Shown piece after piece: positions 25,215-35,260 of a stretch of DNA of 56,596 nucleotides. Under the pieces are notes generated by a model. That model was not told the origin of the DNA. It ran no database searches and saw only the letters and a program-made list of their open reading frames with translations. A program made the position numbers and the translations under genes. The first letter of the stretch is position 1; every line of letters starts with the position of its first letter. Source of the DNA: an uncultured Lactobacillus sp. (GTDB taxonomy: Bacteria; Bacillota; Bacilli; Lactobacillales; Lactobacillaceae); assembly GCF_947367085.1 (NCBI RefSeq), contig NZ_CANBCP010000008.1:1-56596 (forward strand). The letters run 5' to 3'.

Positions 25215-26429
25215 CTATTTCTTTTCGATGCTCTTTTGAAGCTTCTTAAGTTGTGCCATGTAGTCTGCTGGCTTGATCTTACCATCGTAAGTACCACTGA
25301 TTAATGGAGCAGCACCGTTCCAGAATGCAGCCATTTGTGGAAGCTTAGGTTGTAATACTGAGTTACCGGGTTTAGCCATTTCAATTACGGCTTCAGCAAC
25401 TGGGTCAGACTTAACAGCTTGTGAGTTAACTGCGCTCTTTAATACAGGAATTTGACCTGCTTCTTTGTGGACAATTAATTGAGCTTTCTTGTTAGTAATA
25501 AATGAAGCTAATTGTGAAGCAGCTTTAGCATTTGAAGTGTGTGAGTTTACAGCGAAACCTTCAATACCTAAGAATGCTTCCATTTGAACGTTCTTGCCAC
25601 CAACGTTGATAGTTGGGTATTTAGCAACAGCAAAGTTGTCACCTAAAATCTTCTTGATGTTAGCAGCGTTCCAAGGTCCGTCTAAGATAGCAGAAGCATT
25701 ACCCTTCTTTAATTGGTTTAATGCGTTTGAAGTTTGCATAACACCTTTGTTGTGCTTTTGTTCTGCGAACCACTTCAATGCGTTTACACCTTTTTCAGAT
25801 GCAAAGTTTGAACCGTGAAGGTCTTCACCACTCTTACCGTATAATTGAGTACCTGCTGAGAAGAATACTGGCCACATTACATATGCGTTAGTAAAGTCAG
25901 TACCAACAACACCCTTAGAAGTTAAAGTAGTCCAATCCTTAACATCATTTTCACTCAACTTAGACTTGTTGTAGTAAAGAGTTTGAGCTTGTTGTGCATA
26001 TGGATAAGCATAAATCTTACCTTTCCATGCAACACCCTTAGATGCAACATCAATGTAATCGCTCTTGATCTTCTTAGTATCTTGTGGTGAAAGTGGGTTA
26101 ATGTAACCAGCCTCAGCCATTTGACCTAATTGGTCATTTGGAACTTCAAATACATCAGCAGCTTTAGATGGGTCTTTACCAACATCAGTCTTAGCATTAG
26201 CAGAACCATTTGGACTTTGAACAACACGTACTGAAATATTCTTGTGAGTCTTAGTAAAGTCCTTAACAATATTTTTGTAGTATGGTACTTGTTCAGTATC
26301 TACCCAAAGAGTTAACTTACTGCTTCCGCTGTTTCCACCGTTACTTGAACTGTTATTTGAACATGCGGCAGCTGATAGGCCAACTAATACTAATGTGCTT
26401 GCTAAAGCGAGCTTTTTCCAAATCTTCAT
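25215..26429 (-). CDS. malE: Maltose/maltodextrin-binding lipoprotein MalE
   Basis: 404 aa. Lipoprotein signal: KIWKK, a hydrophobic core to about residue 19, then AAAC with the lipidated Cys23, and a Ser/Asn/Gly-rich linker before the mature domain (LTLWVDTEQVPYYKNIVKDF). The two-lobe solute-binding fold follows (QLGQMAEAGYI, WPVFFSAGTQLYG, DGPWNAANIKK). It captures maltodextrins outside the cell and delivers them to MalFG. The malK gene lies 90 bases upstream in the same direction. A strong AGGAGG site precedes ATG 26429, consistent with high expression. Confidence 0.92.
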   Translation of the reverse strand: MKIWKKLALASTLVLVGLSAAACSNNSSSNGGNSGSSKLTLWVDTEQVPYYKNIVKDFTKTHKNISVRVVQSPNGSANAKTDVGKDPSKAADVFEVPNDQLGQMAEAGYINPLSPQDTKKIKSDYIDVASKGVAWKGKIYAYPYAQQAQTLYYNKSKLSENDVKDWTTLTSKGVVGTDFTNAYVMWPVFFSAGTQLYGKSGEDLHGSNFASEKGVNALKWFAEQKHNKGVMQTSNALNQLKKGNASAILDGPWNAANIKKILGDNFAVAKYPTINVGGKNVQMEAFLGIEGFAVNSHTSNAKAASQLASFITNKKAQLIVHKEAGQIPVLKSAVNSQAVKSDPVAEAVIEMAKPGNSVLQPKLPQMAAFWNGAAPLISGTYDGKIKPADYMAQLKKLQKSIEKK

Positions 26430-26519
26430 GACATTTCCTCCTAAAATATCCAGCTTTCCTTAAAAACAATGCAGTTTTTATCTGCTAATTGCTTACATTA
26501 ATAAATTTTACTAAGGTCG

Positions 26520-27626
26520 TTAATTTACAATTGCCTCAGTAGTATCTTTGTCGAAAAAGTGTGCCTTGTTAACATCAAAGCCCATTTCCACTTGATCACC
26601 AGGTGTGTGGTAATCACGAGCGTTAACAATTGCGACAAATTCCGTACCATCAACTTTTTGGTAAAGTTGAATAGTAGAGCCCAGAAGTTCTGAAACTACA
26701 ACTTCAGATTTAACGACTGCGTTAGGCCAAGTTTCAATAAAGGCTTCTTCAGCATGGATATCTTCTGGACGAATACCAAAGACTAAATCTTTATCTCCAT
26801 AGCCTTTTTCTTCGAGCATCTTGGCCTTACCTTCTGGAATTTCGATATCCAAGCCCTTGCCATCACTAATTCTCTGGTTCTTGTAGTGAACATTGAAGAA
26901 GTTCATTTGAGGAGAACCAATGAAGCCAGCAACAAACATATTCTTAGGCTTGTTGTAAACTTCAAGCGGAGTTCCGATTTGTTCTACCTTACCTACAGAC
27001 ATAACAACCACTCTATCAGCCAAAGTCATGGCTTCAGTTTGGTCGTGAGTTACGTAGATAGTAGTAGTGCCTAAATCTTGGTGCAATTTTGCAATTTCGG
27101 CACGCATTGATACACGAAGTTTTGCATCAAGGTTTGAGAGCGGTTCGTCCATCAAGAAGATCGGAGCATCACGCACAATTGCACGTCCTAAAGCAACACG
27201 CTGACGTTGACCACCTGATAATTCTCCTGGTTTTTTATCAAGGTAATCTTCCAAACCTAAAATCTTGGCAGCATGCTTAACACGCTTGTCGATTTCAGCC
27301 TTGTCATAATGGCGAAGTTTTAAACCAAATGCCATGTTATCGTAGATACTCATGTGTGGATACAAAGCGTAGTTCTGGAATACCATGGCAATATTACGAT
27401 CTTTTGGTGCGGTATCATTCATCACTTTGTGATCAATTTCAAAAGTACCTTCGCTGATATCTTCCAAGCCAGCTACCATTCTTAAAGTGGTTGACTTACC
27501 ACAACCTGATGGACCAACGAAAACAATAAATTCCTTGTCTTTGATGTGCAAATCAAAGTCGTTTACTGAATAACGATCATTGTTAGGATACTTCTTATAA
27601 ATGTGATTTAAATCTACTTCAACCAT
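26520..27626 (-). CDS. malK: Sugar ABC transporter ATPase MalK/MsmK
   Basis: 368 aa, standard. Walker [10 protein letters not shown] (38-46), signature [14 protein letters not shown], Walker [13 protein letters not shown], and a C-terminal OB-type regulatory domain (about 240-368, with GIRPEDIH). It powers MalEFG. The ATG overlaps the pgmB stop codon (TAATG), so translation is coupled. In Gram-positives this ATPase can serve several sugar importers; only the maltodextrin system is present here. Confidence 0.92.
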   Translation of the reverse strand: MVEVDLNHIYKKYPNNDRYSVNDFDLHIKDKEFIVFVGPSGCGKSTTLRMVAGLEDISEGTFEIDHKVMNDTAPKDRNIAMVFQNYALYPHMSIYDNMAFGLKLRHYDKAEIDKRVKHAAKILGLEDYLDKKPGELSGGQRQRVALGRAIVRDAPIFLMDEPLSNLDAKLRVSMRAEIAKLHQDLGTTTIYVTHDQTEAMTLADRVVVMSVGKVEQIGTPLEVYNKPKNMFVAGFIGSPQMNFFNVHYKNQRISDGKGLDIEIPEGKAKMLEEKGYGDKDLVFGIRPEDIHAEEAFIETWPNAVVKSEVVVSELLGSTIQLYQKVDGTEFVAIVNARDYHTPGDQVEMGFDVNKAHFFDKDTTEAIVN

Positions 27627-28303
27627 TAACTTTCCCTACTTTCTTGATATTTATTGAAGGCTGTTTCAATTTCTTTAAGGTTAAGCTTGCTTGTATCAGA
27701 AACCGTGTAGTCTGCTTTGAGCACATCTGCATCCCCAATTCCAACTGCGAATTGGTTAGCAGCTTTAATTGCTTGAACTCCAGCAGCCGCATCTTCAAAG
27801 CTGATAACCTCATCTGGTTTTAATCCCAAGAGCTCTTGAGCTCTCACATAAATTTCTGGATCAGGTTTACCATGATGAAGAGTTGCTGGATCAACAATTT
27901 CATCAAATTCATCAATAATATCTAATTTGTTTAAAATTGTTGGAGCATTCTTAGAAGCTGATGCAATTGCCATTTTCAAATTTTGTGCTTTAGCATCTTT
28001 GAGCAGCTGCATGATCCCTGGCAAGATATCATCTGGAGTCATTTTTTGAATGCAAGCTACGAAGTTGGCATTCTTTTTTGCCGCAAATTTTTCTTTCTCA
28101 GCTTCAGAATACTTATCTGTTTGGTTTCCAAATTCTAAAATTAAATTTAGTGAATCCATTCTAGATAAGCCGCGTAAAGCATCTAATTGCTTTGAATCAA
28201 GTGTAATTCCTAATTCTTTTGCTAGATCATTCCAAGCTGAAAGGTGAAATCTTGCAGAATTAGTTAAAACTCCATCAAGATCAAAAATTAATCCTTTAAG
28301 CAT
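27626..28303 (-). CDS. pgmB: Beta-phosphoglucomutase
   Basis: 225 aa, HAD superfamily. Nucleophile Asp8 and acid/base Asp10 in [15 protein letters not shown], the cap-domain recognition stretch RGLSRMDSL, Ser-Ala in IASASKNAP, Lys in GKPDPEIY and the late acidic pair FEDAAAG. It converts beta-glucose-1-phosphate, made by maltose phosphorylase, to glucose-6-phosphate. It overlaps the end of malP by 16 bases and the start of malK by a shared TAATG, so the three are tightly coupled. Confidence 0.94.
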   Translation of the reverse strand: MLKGLIFDLDGVLTNSARFHLSAWNDLAKELGITLDSKQLDALRGLSRMDSLNLILEFGNQTDKYSEAEKEKFAAKKNANFVACIQKMTPDDILPGIMQLLKDAKAQNLKMAIASASKNAPTILNKLDIIDEFDEIVDPATLHHGKPDPEIYVRAQELLGLKPDEVISFEDAAAGVQAIKAANQFAVGIGDADVLKADYTVSDTSKLNLKEIETAFNKYQESRES

Positions 28304-30561
28304 GATTCTTGTCCCTCTTTCAAAGTAAGTTTTTGACCTTTTACTTCAACTTCAAGATCTGGACCTGATAAAAGCGTAATCTTAGTTTGTGTCTTATCTA
28401 CATAAACCTGAATCAAGCGTCCACGATAGTTGATCTTGAAACTATATTTATCCCAGTTATCCGGAATAAATGGATTAAACTTCAATTGATCGTGGTCATA
28501 TCTCATTCCAGCAAAACCTTGAACAATTGCTAGCCATGAGCCACTCATTGATGTGATGTGAAGACCATCAACTGTATCGTTGTTGTAGTTGTCTAAGTCT
28601 AAACGAGCCGTTCTTTCATATAATTCAACTGCTTTTTCTTTCTTACCAAGCTCGGCAGCGAGAATTGAGTGAATACATGGTGAAAGTGAACTTTCATGAA
28701 CGGTCAGAGGTTCATAGAAATCAAAGTTCTTTTCTTTTTGCTGTTTAGTATATTGATCATTTAAGAAGTAAATACCCTGTAAAACATCTGCTTGTTTGAT
28801 AAATGGTGATCTTAAAATCTTATCCCATGACCAATTTTGGTTAATTGGACGTTGATCAGCAGGAATTGTACTTACTGGACGAATATCTTTATCTAAGAAG
28901 TCATCTTGTTGTAAGAAAATACCAAGATCCTTGTCTTCACCAAGATACATGTTGTCAACAATGTCTTGCCAATGTGCTTTTTCTTCATCAGTCACATTTA
29001 ACTTATCTAATACATTTTGGTTAGCTTTTGGCAAACGTTCTAATGTATAGCTAATTAGCCATTTTGCCATTGTATTAGTAAACCAATTATTATTAACATT
29101 GTTTTCGTATTCGTTAGGACCAGTTACACCGTGAATTACGTATTTATTTCTCATCTTAGAAAAGTGAACCCGGTCAGCCCAGAATCTAGCAGTATCTACT
29201 AAGACTTCCATGCCTTCGTTTTCAACGTAACTTTCATCACCGGTGTAGTTAGTGTATTGATAGATTGCAAATGGGATATCTGCATTTCTATGAAGTTCTT
29301 CAAAAGTAATTTCCCATTCGTTGTGACATTCAATTCCGTTGAAAGTTACCATTGGGAACAAGGCACCTTTTAAGCCTTGTTGAGCTGCATTGTGAAATGC
29401 ACCTGGTAATTGATCATAACGATATTGAAGCAATGCCCGCGTTACAGATGGATCAGTAACACATAAGTACATCGGAACAATATAAGCTTCAGTGTCCCAA
29501 TAAGTTGCTCCACCGTATTTTTCACCGGTAAATCCTTTTGGACCAACGTTCAAACGCTTATCTTCGCCGTAATAAGTCATAAATAATTGCAAGATATTAA
29601 AGCGAATTCCTTGTTGAGCTGCTGCGTCACCATCAATTTCGACATCACTTTTATCCCAGCGTTTTTGCCAAGCTGCTGTATGATCAGCTAAGTTTTCTTC
29701 AAAGCTCTTTTCTTGAAGCTCATCCATTAACTTATCTGCCACTTGAGCTTGATCTTTTTCTTCCACATCCCGGCTAGTTACTACAATGACATCTTTTTCT
29801 AATTCGTAGCTTTGTCCTTCGTTTAACTCAATTGAAAACTTTTCATTAAGTTTGGCATCTTCACTGCTTGTTTGAGTAGCAATTGCCTCATTATCATGTC
29901 TTAAGCTTTGCTTGAGTAAAACCGTAAATTGTGGAACCTTATAAGGATTTGGCTTAGTTTTAACTTGGATGCTCTTAGCACTTTCATCTTGTGCAATTGG
30001 CATCCAGAAGTGTTCTTCATAGTTACTATCTTCGTTAACGATAGTTGCGTCTAAGCTAGCATCAAAATCAATTTTTGCTTTTCCTGATAAAACAGTAGCT
30101 TTAACTTTAATCAATGCTGCTTGTTTAAACGTGATATGAAGAAAACGTTCAAATTCAAACTTAACTTGACAATCTTTACCTTCATAGATAAAACTTCTTG
30201 AAAGTAAGCCTTGATGCATATCCAATGAAAGATCGAAATCACTGAACTTCACTTTAGCTAAGTCAATTTTTTCGCCGTTAACTTTAATGCCAATACCAAT
30301 AAAGCTAGGCGCATTTAAACTTTTGCCAAAATATTCAGGATACCCGTTTTTCCACCAACCAACACGAGTTTTGTCTGGGAACCAAACACCAGCAAGGTAA
30401 GTTCCTTGAAGGCTATCATCAGAATAACCTTCTTCAAAATTACCTCTCATACCCATGTAGTCATTTCCGATTGCCGTCATACTTTCTTGCAACCGTTTAT
30501 CTTCTTTCGAAAAATTATGAGTTTCAACCTTCCAGGGGTCTATTTCAAAAATTCTTTTCAT
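28288..30561 (-). CDS. malP: Maltose phosphorylase (GH65)
   Basis: 757 aa from ATG 30561 (GGTGGAG upstream; a GTG four codons earlier overlaps that site). N-terminal beta-sandwich (to about 270), then an (alpha/alpha)6 barrel with YWDTEAYIVPMYL and the catalytic acid near Glu484 in HGVTGPNEYENN, then a C-terminal beta-domain. It phosphorolyses maltose to beta-glucose-1-phosphate and glucose without ATP. Maltose is more likely than trehalose or kojibiose because pgmB and the maltodextrin importer follow directly. It is the first gene of malP-pgmB-malKEFG, with its own promoter carrying a cre site and a MalR-type operator. Confidence 0.93.
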   Translation of the reverse strand: MKRIFEIDPWKVETHNFSKEDKRLQESMTAIGNDYMGMRGNFEEGYSDDSLQGTYLAGVWFPDKTRVGWWKNGYPEYFGKSLNAPSFIGIGIKVNGEKIDLAKVKFSDFDLSLDMHQGLLSRSFIYEGKDCQVKFEFERFLHITFKQAALIKVKATVLSGKAKIDFDASLDATIVNEDSNYEEHFWMPIAQDESAKSIQVKTKPNPYKVPQFTVLLKQSLRHDNEAIATQTSSEDAKLNEKFSIELNEGQSYELEKDVIVVTSRDVEEKDQAQVADKLMDELQEKSFEENLADHTAAWQKRWDKSDVEIDGDAAAQQGIRFNILQLFMTYYGEDKRLNVGPKGFTGEKYGGATYWDTEAYIVPMYLCVTDPSVTRALLQYRYDQLPGAFHNAAQQGLKGALFPMVTFNGIECHNEWEITFEELHRNADIPFAIYQYTNYTGDESYVENEGMEVLVDTARFWADRVHFSKMRNKYVIHGVTGPNEYENNVNNNWFTNTMAKWLISYTLERLPKANQNVLDKLNVTDEEKAHWQDIVDNMYLGEDKDLGIFLQQDDFLDKDIRPVSTIPADQRPINQNWSWDKILRSPFIKQADVLQGIYFLNDQYTKQQKEKNFDFYEPLTVHESSLSPCIHSILAAELGKKEKAVELYERTARLDLDNYNNDTVDGLHITSMSGSWLAIVQGFAGMRYDHDQLKFNPFIPDNWDKYSFKINYRGRLIQVYVDKTQTKITLLSGPDLEVEVKGQKLTLKEGQESCLKD

Positions 30562-30604
30562 TTTTATCTCCACCGCTTTGTGAGGTTCTTTTGTTTACAA
30601 TCTA

Positions 30605-30633
30605 ATTATCACTTTAATGAAACCGCTTAACAA
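30605..30633 (-). promoter_or_regulatory. malP operon promoter
   Basis: Minus strand: -35 TTGTTA (30633..30628), 17-base spacer, -10 GATAAT (30610..30605). The cre-like site lies over the spacer and -35. Confidence 0.6.
30618..30632. promoter_or_regulatory. cre-like site in the malP promoter
   Basis: TGAAACCGCTTAACA; differs from the cre consensus at the right end only. The same TGAAACCGCTT core occurs upstream of the alpha-glucosidase gene at 34158-34172. Confidence 0.55.
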
Positions 30634-30645
30634 GATTGAAACAAA

Positions 30646-30659
30646 TGTTACCGGTATCA
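30646..30659. promoter_or_regulatory. Probable MalR operator
   Basis: TGTTACCGGTATCA with central palindrome TACCGGTA. The identical 14-mer occurs at 34185-34198; both lie upstream of a mal promoter, 12 to 15 bases from the cre site. Confidence 0.65.
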
Positions 30660-30670
30660 TATTTTTGACA

Positions 30671-30700
30671 AAAAGAAAAAGCCATGCTAAAGCTTGGCTT
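30671..30700 (-). terminator. Terminator after the neopullulanase gene
   Basis: AAGCCAAGC-TTTA-GCATGGCTT stem followed by TTTCTTTTTG on the minus strand; separates the glucosidase/neopullulanase unit from the malP operon. Confidence 0.7.
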
Positions 30701-30720
30701 TTCCCAATATATCAACGTTT

Positions 30721-32442
30721 TTATGCTTTAGTCACCACAAAACCATCTGGTTTAAGATAACTATTTTCATAATTTTGGCTCAAAATATCGTCAACACTCA
30801 GCTTAATTTTCTCTTTGCTAGTATTGAAGTAAGCCGTCAAATCCTCGCTACCACGGCGTTTTACTTCAATTAATCCATCATTTGTTACAGATAACAAGAT
30901 ACTGCCTCGTCCTAAAGTTTCACTATGTTTACGACGAAATTCGATTAACTCATGGACTCTTTGCCAAACTGGAGTGTCTTCTTTTGACCAATCCATTGGC
31001 TTGCGGCAGTCTGGATCATTCTTACCGCTCATTCCCATTTCAGTTCCATAATAAATACATGGACTGCCTGTTTGCATAAACATAAAAGCTAACGCCTGGA
31101 GTGCTAAATCTTGATTACCATGAGCTACTGACAAAATCCGTGCTGTATCATGACTATCAAGCATATCCATCATTGCTTGATTAGTCATATCACGATAAAG
31201 CATTAATTGATCAGTCAAATGTTCCACTAATTCTTGAGACGTTTGTTTGTGCTCAAAGAAGTGATCTTCGATTTGAAGAGTGTAAGGATAATTCATAACA
31301 CCAGTAAATTCGTCTCCGTTAAGCCAAGGACGAGCTGAATGCCAAATTTCTCCTACGATATAAAAATCTGGCTTGATTTTTACTAATTCATCATGAAATC
31401 TCTTCCAGAAATGATGATCGACTTCATTAGCTACATCTAAGCGCCAAGCATCAATATCAAAATACTTTACCCAATAAGTTGCAATCTCTAATAAGAAATC
31501 TTGCACTTGCTTATTAGCTGTATTAAGTTTTGGCATATGCTTTTCAAAAGCAAAAGTTTCATAAGGTGGTTGACCTTGTCCTTTACTTGGATCACGATAG
31601 GGTTCTACTGGGAAAGAATTAATGTGGAACCAGTCTTTAAAGCGGGACTTTTCACCATTTTTAACAACATCTTGCCACTGCATTGATTGATCACCTAAAT
31701 GGTTAAACACAGCATCTAGCATGACTTTAATACCGCGTTTATGCGCTTCACTGACCACTTTTGCAAACAGATCCTTATCACCAAAAGCAGGATCAATTTG
31801 TAAATAGTCAATCGTATCATACTTGTGGTTAGAAGCTGCCTTAAATATCGGACAAAAGTAAATCCCATTAATCCCTAACTTTTGTAAATAGTCTAAATGA
31901 TCTAATACCCCTTGTAAGTCTCCACCATAAAAGTCCTCTCTTGTCGGATGATCTTCAGGATTCCATGGTTTAGTATTAATAGGGTCATTACTTTTATCGC
32001 CATTGGCAAAACGTTCTGGAAAGATTTGATACCAGACAGTATCTTTAACCCATTCTGGCGTTTTAACCATATCAATTTCATGTAAATATGGCATCTTAAA
32101 GTAAGAGCTATCCGAATTTAAAGCTTTTTTGCTAAAGTCGCTAATTGCGCGATCACCCACAATTTTATGATCACCGTCATTTCCTATTACTTCAAAAGTA
32201 TATTTAACTCGGTGATATGGAGCTTTTAAAGTCACAGCCCAGTGCTCACTAACTTGACCTACTCCAATTTTTTTCATTTCAATTGTTTCATCTGTTTTTG
32301 TTGGCAAATAATTATCCGTATAATGAACAATTACTTTGGCTACATCATTTTTTGCACTGTGAAAACGAAGGCGCAGATGACTGCGATCAATTGCAAAACA
32401 ATCTTCGCTCTCAGTTTGATGGCGTAATGCGGCTAACTGCAT
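30721..32442 (-). CDS. Intracellular neopullulanase / maltogenic amylase (GH13_20)
   Basis: 573 aa. N-terminal CBM34-type domain (about 1-120), catalytic barrel from VWYQIFPERF (136) and a C-terminal beta-domain. Triad: nucleophile Asp336 in DAWRLDVANE, acid Glu365 in IVGEIWH and Asp432 in LDSHDTAR. No signal peptide, so it acts on imported maltodextrins, cutting alpha-1,4 links to maltose and hydrolysing pullulan or cyclodextrins in related enzymes. AAGGAG precedes ATG 32442. Second gene of a two-gene unit with the upstream alpha-glucosidase, 24 bases apart; ends at a terminator. It is also the closest relative visible here of the shrunken GH13-like protein at 15572-16222. Confidence 0.9.
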   Translation of the reverse strand: MQLAALRHQTESEDCFAIDRSHLRLRFHSAKNDVAKVIVHYTDNYLPTKTDETIEMKKIGVGQVSEHWAVTLKAPYHRVKYTFEVIGNDGDHKIVGDRAISDFSKKALNSDSSYFKMPYLHEIDMVKTPEWVKDTVWYQIFPERFANGDKSNDPINTKPWNPEDHPTREDFYGGDLQGVLDHLDYLQKLGINGIYFCPIFKAASNHKYDTIDYLQIDPAFGDKDLFAKVVSEAHKRGIKVMLDAVFNHLGDQSMQWQDVVKNGEKSRFKDWFHINSFPVEPYRDPSKGQGQPPYETFAFEKHMPKLNTANKQVQDFLLEIATYWVKYFDIDAWRLDVANEVDHHFWKRFHDELVKIKPDFYIVGEIWHSARPWLNGDEFTGVMNYPYTLQIEDHFFEHKQTSQELVEHLTDQLMLYRDMTNQAMMDMLDSHDTARILSVAHGNQDLALQALAFMFMQTGSPCIYYGTEMGMSGKNDPDCRKPMDWSKEDTPVWQRVHELIEFRRKHSETLGRGSILLSVTNDGLIEVKRRGSEDLTAYFNTSKEKIKLSVDDILSQNYENSYLKPDGFVVTKA

Positions 32443-32466
32443 ATTTTTCTCCTTGAAATCACTTAA

Positions 32467-34122
32467 TTATTTTTCTAAAACTACTCCAGCGTAAGGACTG
32501 AGCTTCAATTTATTTTCTTTAATCTCATATTCGCCGGCTGCTAAGTCAGCTTGATGATAAGCATCAGGTAAGCTGAGTTCGATCTCTTTTTCACTTAAGT
32601 TCACGGCAACTAATGCACTTTGATCTTGATAGTCACGCTGGTAAACATAGCTGTTTTTGTCTGTAGCTAAAAGATAGTACTTTCCTTCTTCAAAGAGGTC
32701 GGTTTTCTTAAGCTCCAGCATTTTTTTATAAAAATTAAACATACTTTGACTATCAAGCATCTCATCAGCTACGTCTGCATGATCTAATTTTTTCCCTGTT
32801 AACCAAGGTGTATGAGTACTAAAGCCGTAGTTTTTTTCAGTTGTCCACGGCATTGGATTACGTGCTGGTAATTTATGAGTCTGACTCACCATCTTGAAAG
32901 CTTGGGCTTGACTCTTACCTGCAGCTTTAGCGCTTTTGACAAAATCTTGTACAGTCAAATCTTTAAAGTCATCGATATTATCAAATTCAAGATTCTTTAA
33001 TCCTAACTCTTCGCCATAATAGATAACTGGGATTCCCCGCTGCAAATACATCAACATGGCTAGACTACGTGCCTGGGTTTGGTTATGAGCAACTCTAGTT
33101 GCTAGACGTGCCATATCGTGATTATTCCAATATAAGGTTGGTTGAGAAATACCTGCTAAAGTTTGCTGCCAAATGGCTTGGTTTTGCTTAAAAGCAGTAA
33201 AATCAAGTTCTTTAGGTTGGTATTGAGCACTAAAACTCTTATCAACTTTACTATCATCTTCAGTGAAGTATCTAAAAGTAATCACACTATCCATTAAGTG
33301 ATTTCTCTTACTTGTATAATCAACTGCCAAATTCACACTAGCGCTAGCTGCCTCACCTAACAATAAGGTATCAGGATAGTCTTTTTTTATTTCTTCACAA
33401 AATGGCCTCATCCATTCTTGAACTTGTGGCAAATTGGCAAAAAATCCTTCCGCAATTACTGGCTTTTGACTATTATCAGCTGTCGGATAATTTTGTCTCA
33501 GATCCGCTTTAGCAATATGAATAAAGGCATCTAAACGCAGTCCATCGATTCCTTTTTCTAACCAATATTCTGCAATTTCTAGCATTGCATGACGAACTTC
33601 CGGATTCTTCCAATTTAAATCAGGCATTCTCTTATCAAACAAGTGGAAATAAGATTGGCCCGTACCTGCAGGATCCGGCTCCCAGACACTACCGCCAAAA
33701 AAGCTGCCCCAATTATTTGGTCTTTTATTATCTTTGCCAGCAAAAATATAGTAATCACGATAAATACTGTTCGGATTTTTTATAGCATCTTGAAACCAAG
33801 GGTGTTGATCAGAAGTGTGATTCAAAACAAAGTCCATGATTACTTTAATGCCTGCTTGATGTAAATCTTGTATTAAGTTATCCATATCTGCCATAGTTCC
33901 CATATGAGGATCTACTGCAAAATAATTTGAAACATCATAGCCGTTATCTACTTGAGGTGAAACAAAAACTGGGTTAAGCCAAACTGCATTAATTCCGAGT
34001 TCTTTCAAATAAGGAATGCGTTGTCTAATACCGTTAAGATCACCTATTCCATCCCCATTAGAGTCTTGAAAAGACTTGGGATAAATTTGATAAATAACCG
34101 CTTTATCATACCAATGTGTCAT
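32467..34122 (-). CDS. GH13 alpha-glucosidase, probable alpha-1,4 specificity
   Basis: 551 aa from ATG 34122, with GGAGG seven bases upstream. GH13_31 layout: [10 protein letters not shown] at 23-32, nucleophile Asp198 in DGLRLDAFIH, acid Glu257 in LLGEAAS and Asp336 in WNNHDMARL. Ala199 follows the nucleophile, the position where alpha-1,6 enzymes have Val; this suggests alpha-1,4 (maltose or maltotriose) preference, unlike the paralogue at 21176-22795. No signal peptide. First gene after malR, with its own promoter bearing the cre and MalR-type sites. Confidence 0.87.
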   Translation of the reverse strand: MTHWYDKAVIYQIYPKSFQDSNGDGIGDLNGIRQRIPYLKELGINAVWLNPVFVSPQVDNGYDVSNYFAVDPHMGTMADMDNLIQDLHQAGIKVIMDFVLNHTSDQHPWFQDAIKNPNSIYRDYYIFAGKDNKRPNNWGSFFGGSVWEPDPAGTGQSYFHLFDKRMPDLNWKNPEVRHAMLEIAEYWLEKGIDGLRLDAFIHIAKADLRQNYPTADNSQKPVIAEGFFANLPQVQEWMRPFCEEIKKDYPDTLLLGEAASASVNLAVDYTSKRNHLMDSVITFRYFTEDDSKVDKSFSAQYQPKELDFTAFKQNQAIWQQTLAGISQPTLYWNNHDMARLATRVAHNQTQARSLAMLMYLQRGIPVIYYGEELGLKNLEFDNIDDFKDLTVQDFVKSAKAAGKSQAQAFKMVSQTHKLPARNPMPWTTEKNYGFSTHTPWLTGKKLDHADVADEMLDSQSMFNFYKKMLELKKTDLFEEGKYYLLATDKNSYVYQRDYQDQSALVAVNLSEKEIELSLPDAYHQADLAAGEYEIKENKLKLSPYAGVVLEK

Positions 34123-34142
34123 AATTTTTCCTCCATAAGTTA

Positions 34143-34172
34143 ATTTTAGCGGCACATCTAAAGCGGTTTCAA
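34143..34172 (-). promoter_or_regulatory. Promoter of the alpha-glucosidase/neopullulanase unit
   Basis: Minus strand: -35 TTGAAA (34172..34167), 18-base spacer, -10 TAAAAT (34148..34143). Confidence 0.55.
34158..34172. promoter_or_regulatory. cre-like site
   Basis: TTGAAACCGCTTTAG on the minus strand; overlaps the -35 box. Same core as the malP cre. Confidence 0.6.
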
Positions 34173-34184
34173 CAAACTATCAAC

Positions 34185-34198
34185 TGTTACCGGTATCA
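34185..34198. promoter_or_regulatory. Probable MalR operator
   Basis: TGTTACCGGTATCA, identical to 30646-30659; lies just upstream of the -35 and next to the malR terminator. Confidence 0.65.
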
Positions 34199-34222
34199 AA
34201 AAAGCCCAAGAAATTCTTGGAC
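34198..34222 (-). terminator. Terminator after malR
   Basis: GTCCAAGAA / TTCTTGGGC stem followed by six T on the minus strand. Confidence 0.75.
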
Positions 34223-34228
34223 TTATCT

Positions 34229-35179
34229 TTATCTAGTACTTTCTCTTTTAATTAAATCTGGCGGCATGAGAACTTCGCCTTGCTGTGCACCATCTTGAGC
34301 CACTTTTTGCAAAATCATCATTGCTAGAGATTCACCTAATTTAAAGATTGGTTGTTTGATTGTTGTTAACTTAGGATTTGAAACTTGATCTAAAAATACG
34401 CCATCAAAACCAATTACACCAAAATCTTTAGGTATTTTTCCACCTTTTTCTTGAATTGCGCGGACAACGCCCACAGCAATTCGATCGCTTGCGCAAATAA
34501 AACAAGTATCAGGTGCAAACTTACTCCAATTTTCGCAAATAAAACTTTGAGCTTTGCGGCTATGGTTGGCTACTCTAAAGATACGTGGTATCTTTTTATA
34601 TTTTTGAAGAGTATTGATATAGCCAGCTTCACGAGAATATTCAAATGGTTCTTTTTCATCAATACCAATAAAAATAATTGACTGATAGTTACGATCTATC
34701 GCATATTGGGTTGCAAGTTGATCGCCAAGCTTGTTATCGGTATCAATAAAATCATAACCATAACGGTTTTCGCCAAACAAGACAAACGGCTTTTCAAGCT
34801 TATCTAGCCAAGCAGAATCCGTCGCCCGAGCGCCAGTAATAATATAGCCATCACAGTTACCCTTTTCCACATCGCTAGCTGTGCGCACCAATTGTAAAGA
34901 AAAGTGTTGTGATTGTAGTCCCTGAGCGATCCCAAAAAGTAGATTCATATAATATGGCTCAGTTGTATCGATATTTTCTAAAATCACAAACTTGATGACG
35001 TTAGTTCTTTTGCTAGCTAAAGCACTAGCTGCCGAATTAGGATGATAATCTAATCGATGCATTGCCTCCAAAACTAGCTTTCTTAGTTCAGGAGTGACTT
35101 GCTGGGGATGGTTAATTACTCGAGAAACAGTCATTTTAGATACATTAGCTTCTTTAGCTACATCAGAAAGTGTTGGCAC
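34229..35179 (-). CDS. malR: LacI-family regulator of the maltose locus
   Basis: 316 aa. N-terminal helix-turn-helix PTLSDVAKEANVSKMTVSRV and hinge YHPNSAASALASKRT (about 50-65), then an effector domain (VKFVILENIDTTEPYYMNL, CDGYIITGA, IGFDGVFLDQ). Directly upstream of, and on the same strand as, the alpha-glucosidase, neopullulanase and malP units. The likely targets are the two identical TGTTACCGGTATCA sites; as an activator or repressor it would respond to maltose or a derivative. The assignment to maltose rests on position and on the repeated operators. Confidence 0.87.
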   Translation of the reverse strand: MPTLSDVAKEANVSKMTVSRVINHPQQVTPELRKLVLEAMHRLDYHPNSAASALASKRTNVIKFVILENIDTTEPYYMNLLFGIAQGLQSQHFSLQLVRTASDVEKGNCDGYIITGARATDSAWLDKLEKPFVLFGENRYGYDFIDTDNKLGDQLATQYAIDRNYQSIIFIGIDEKEPFEYSREAGYINTLQKYKKIPRIFRVANHSRKAQSFICENWSKFAPDTCFICASDRIAVGVVRAIQEKGGKIPKDFGVIGFDGVFLDQVSNPKLTTIKQPIFKLGESLAMMILQKVAQDGAQQGEVLMPPDLIKRESTR

Positions 35180-35260
35180 AATCTTTACCTCACATAGATT
35201 TAAAAATAATATTCTATACGATTAATCATACTACCACATGACTACTTGTTGCTAGAGCAT

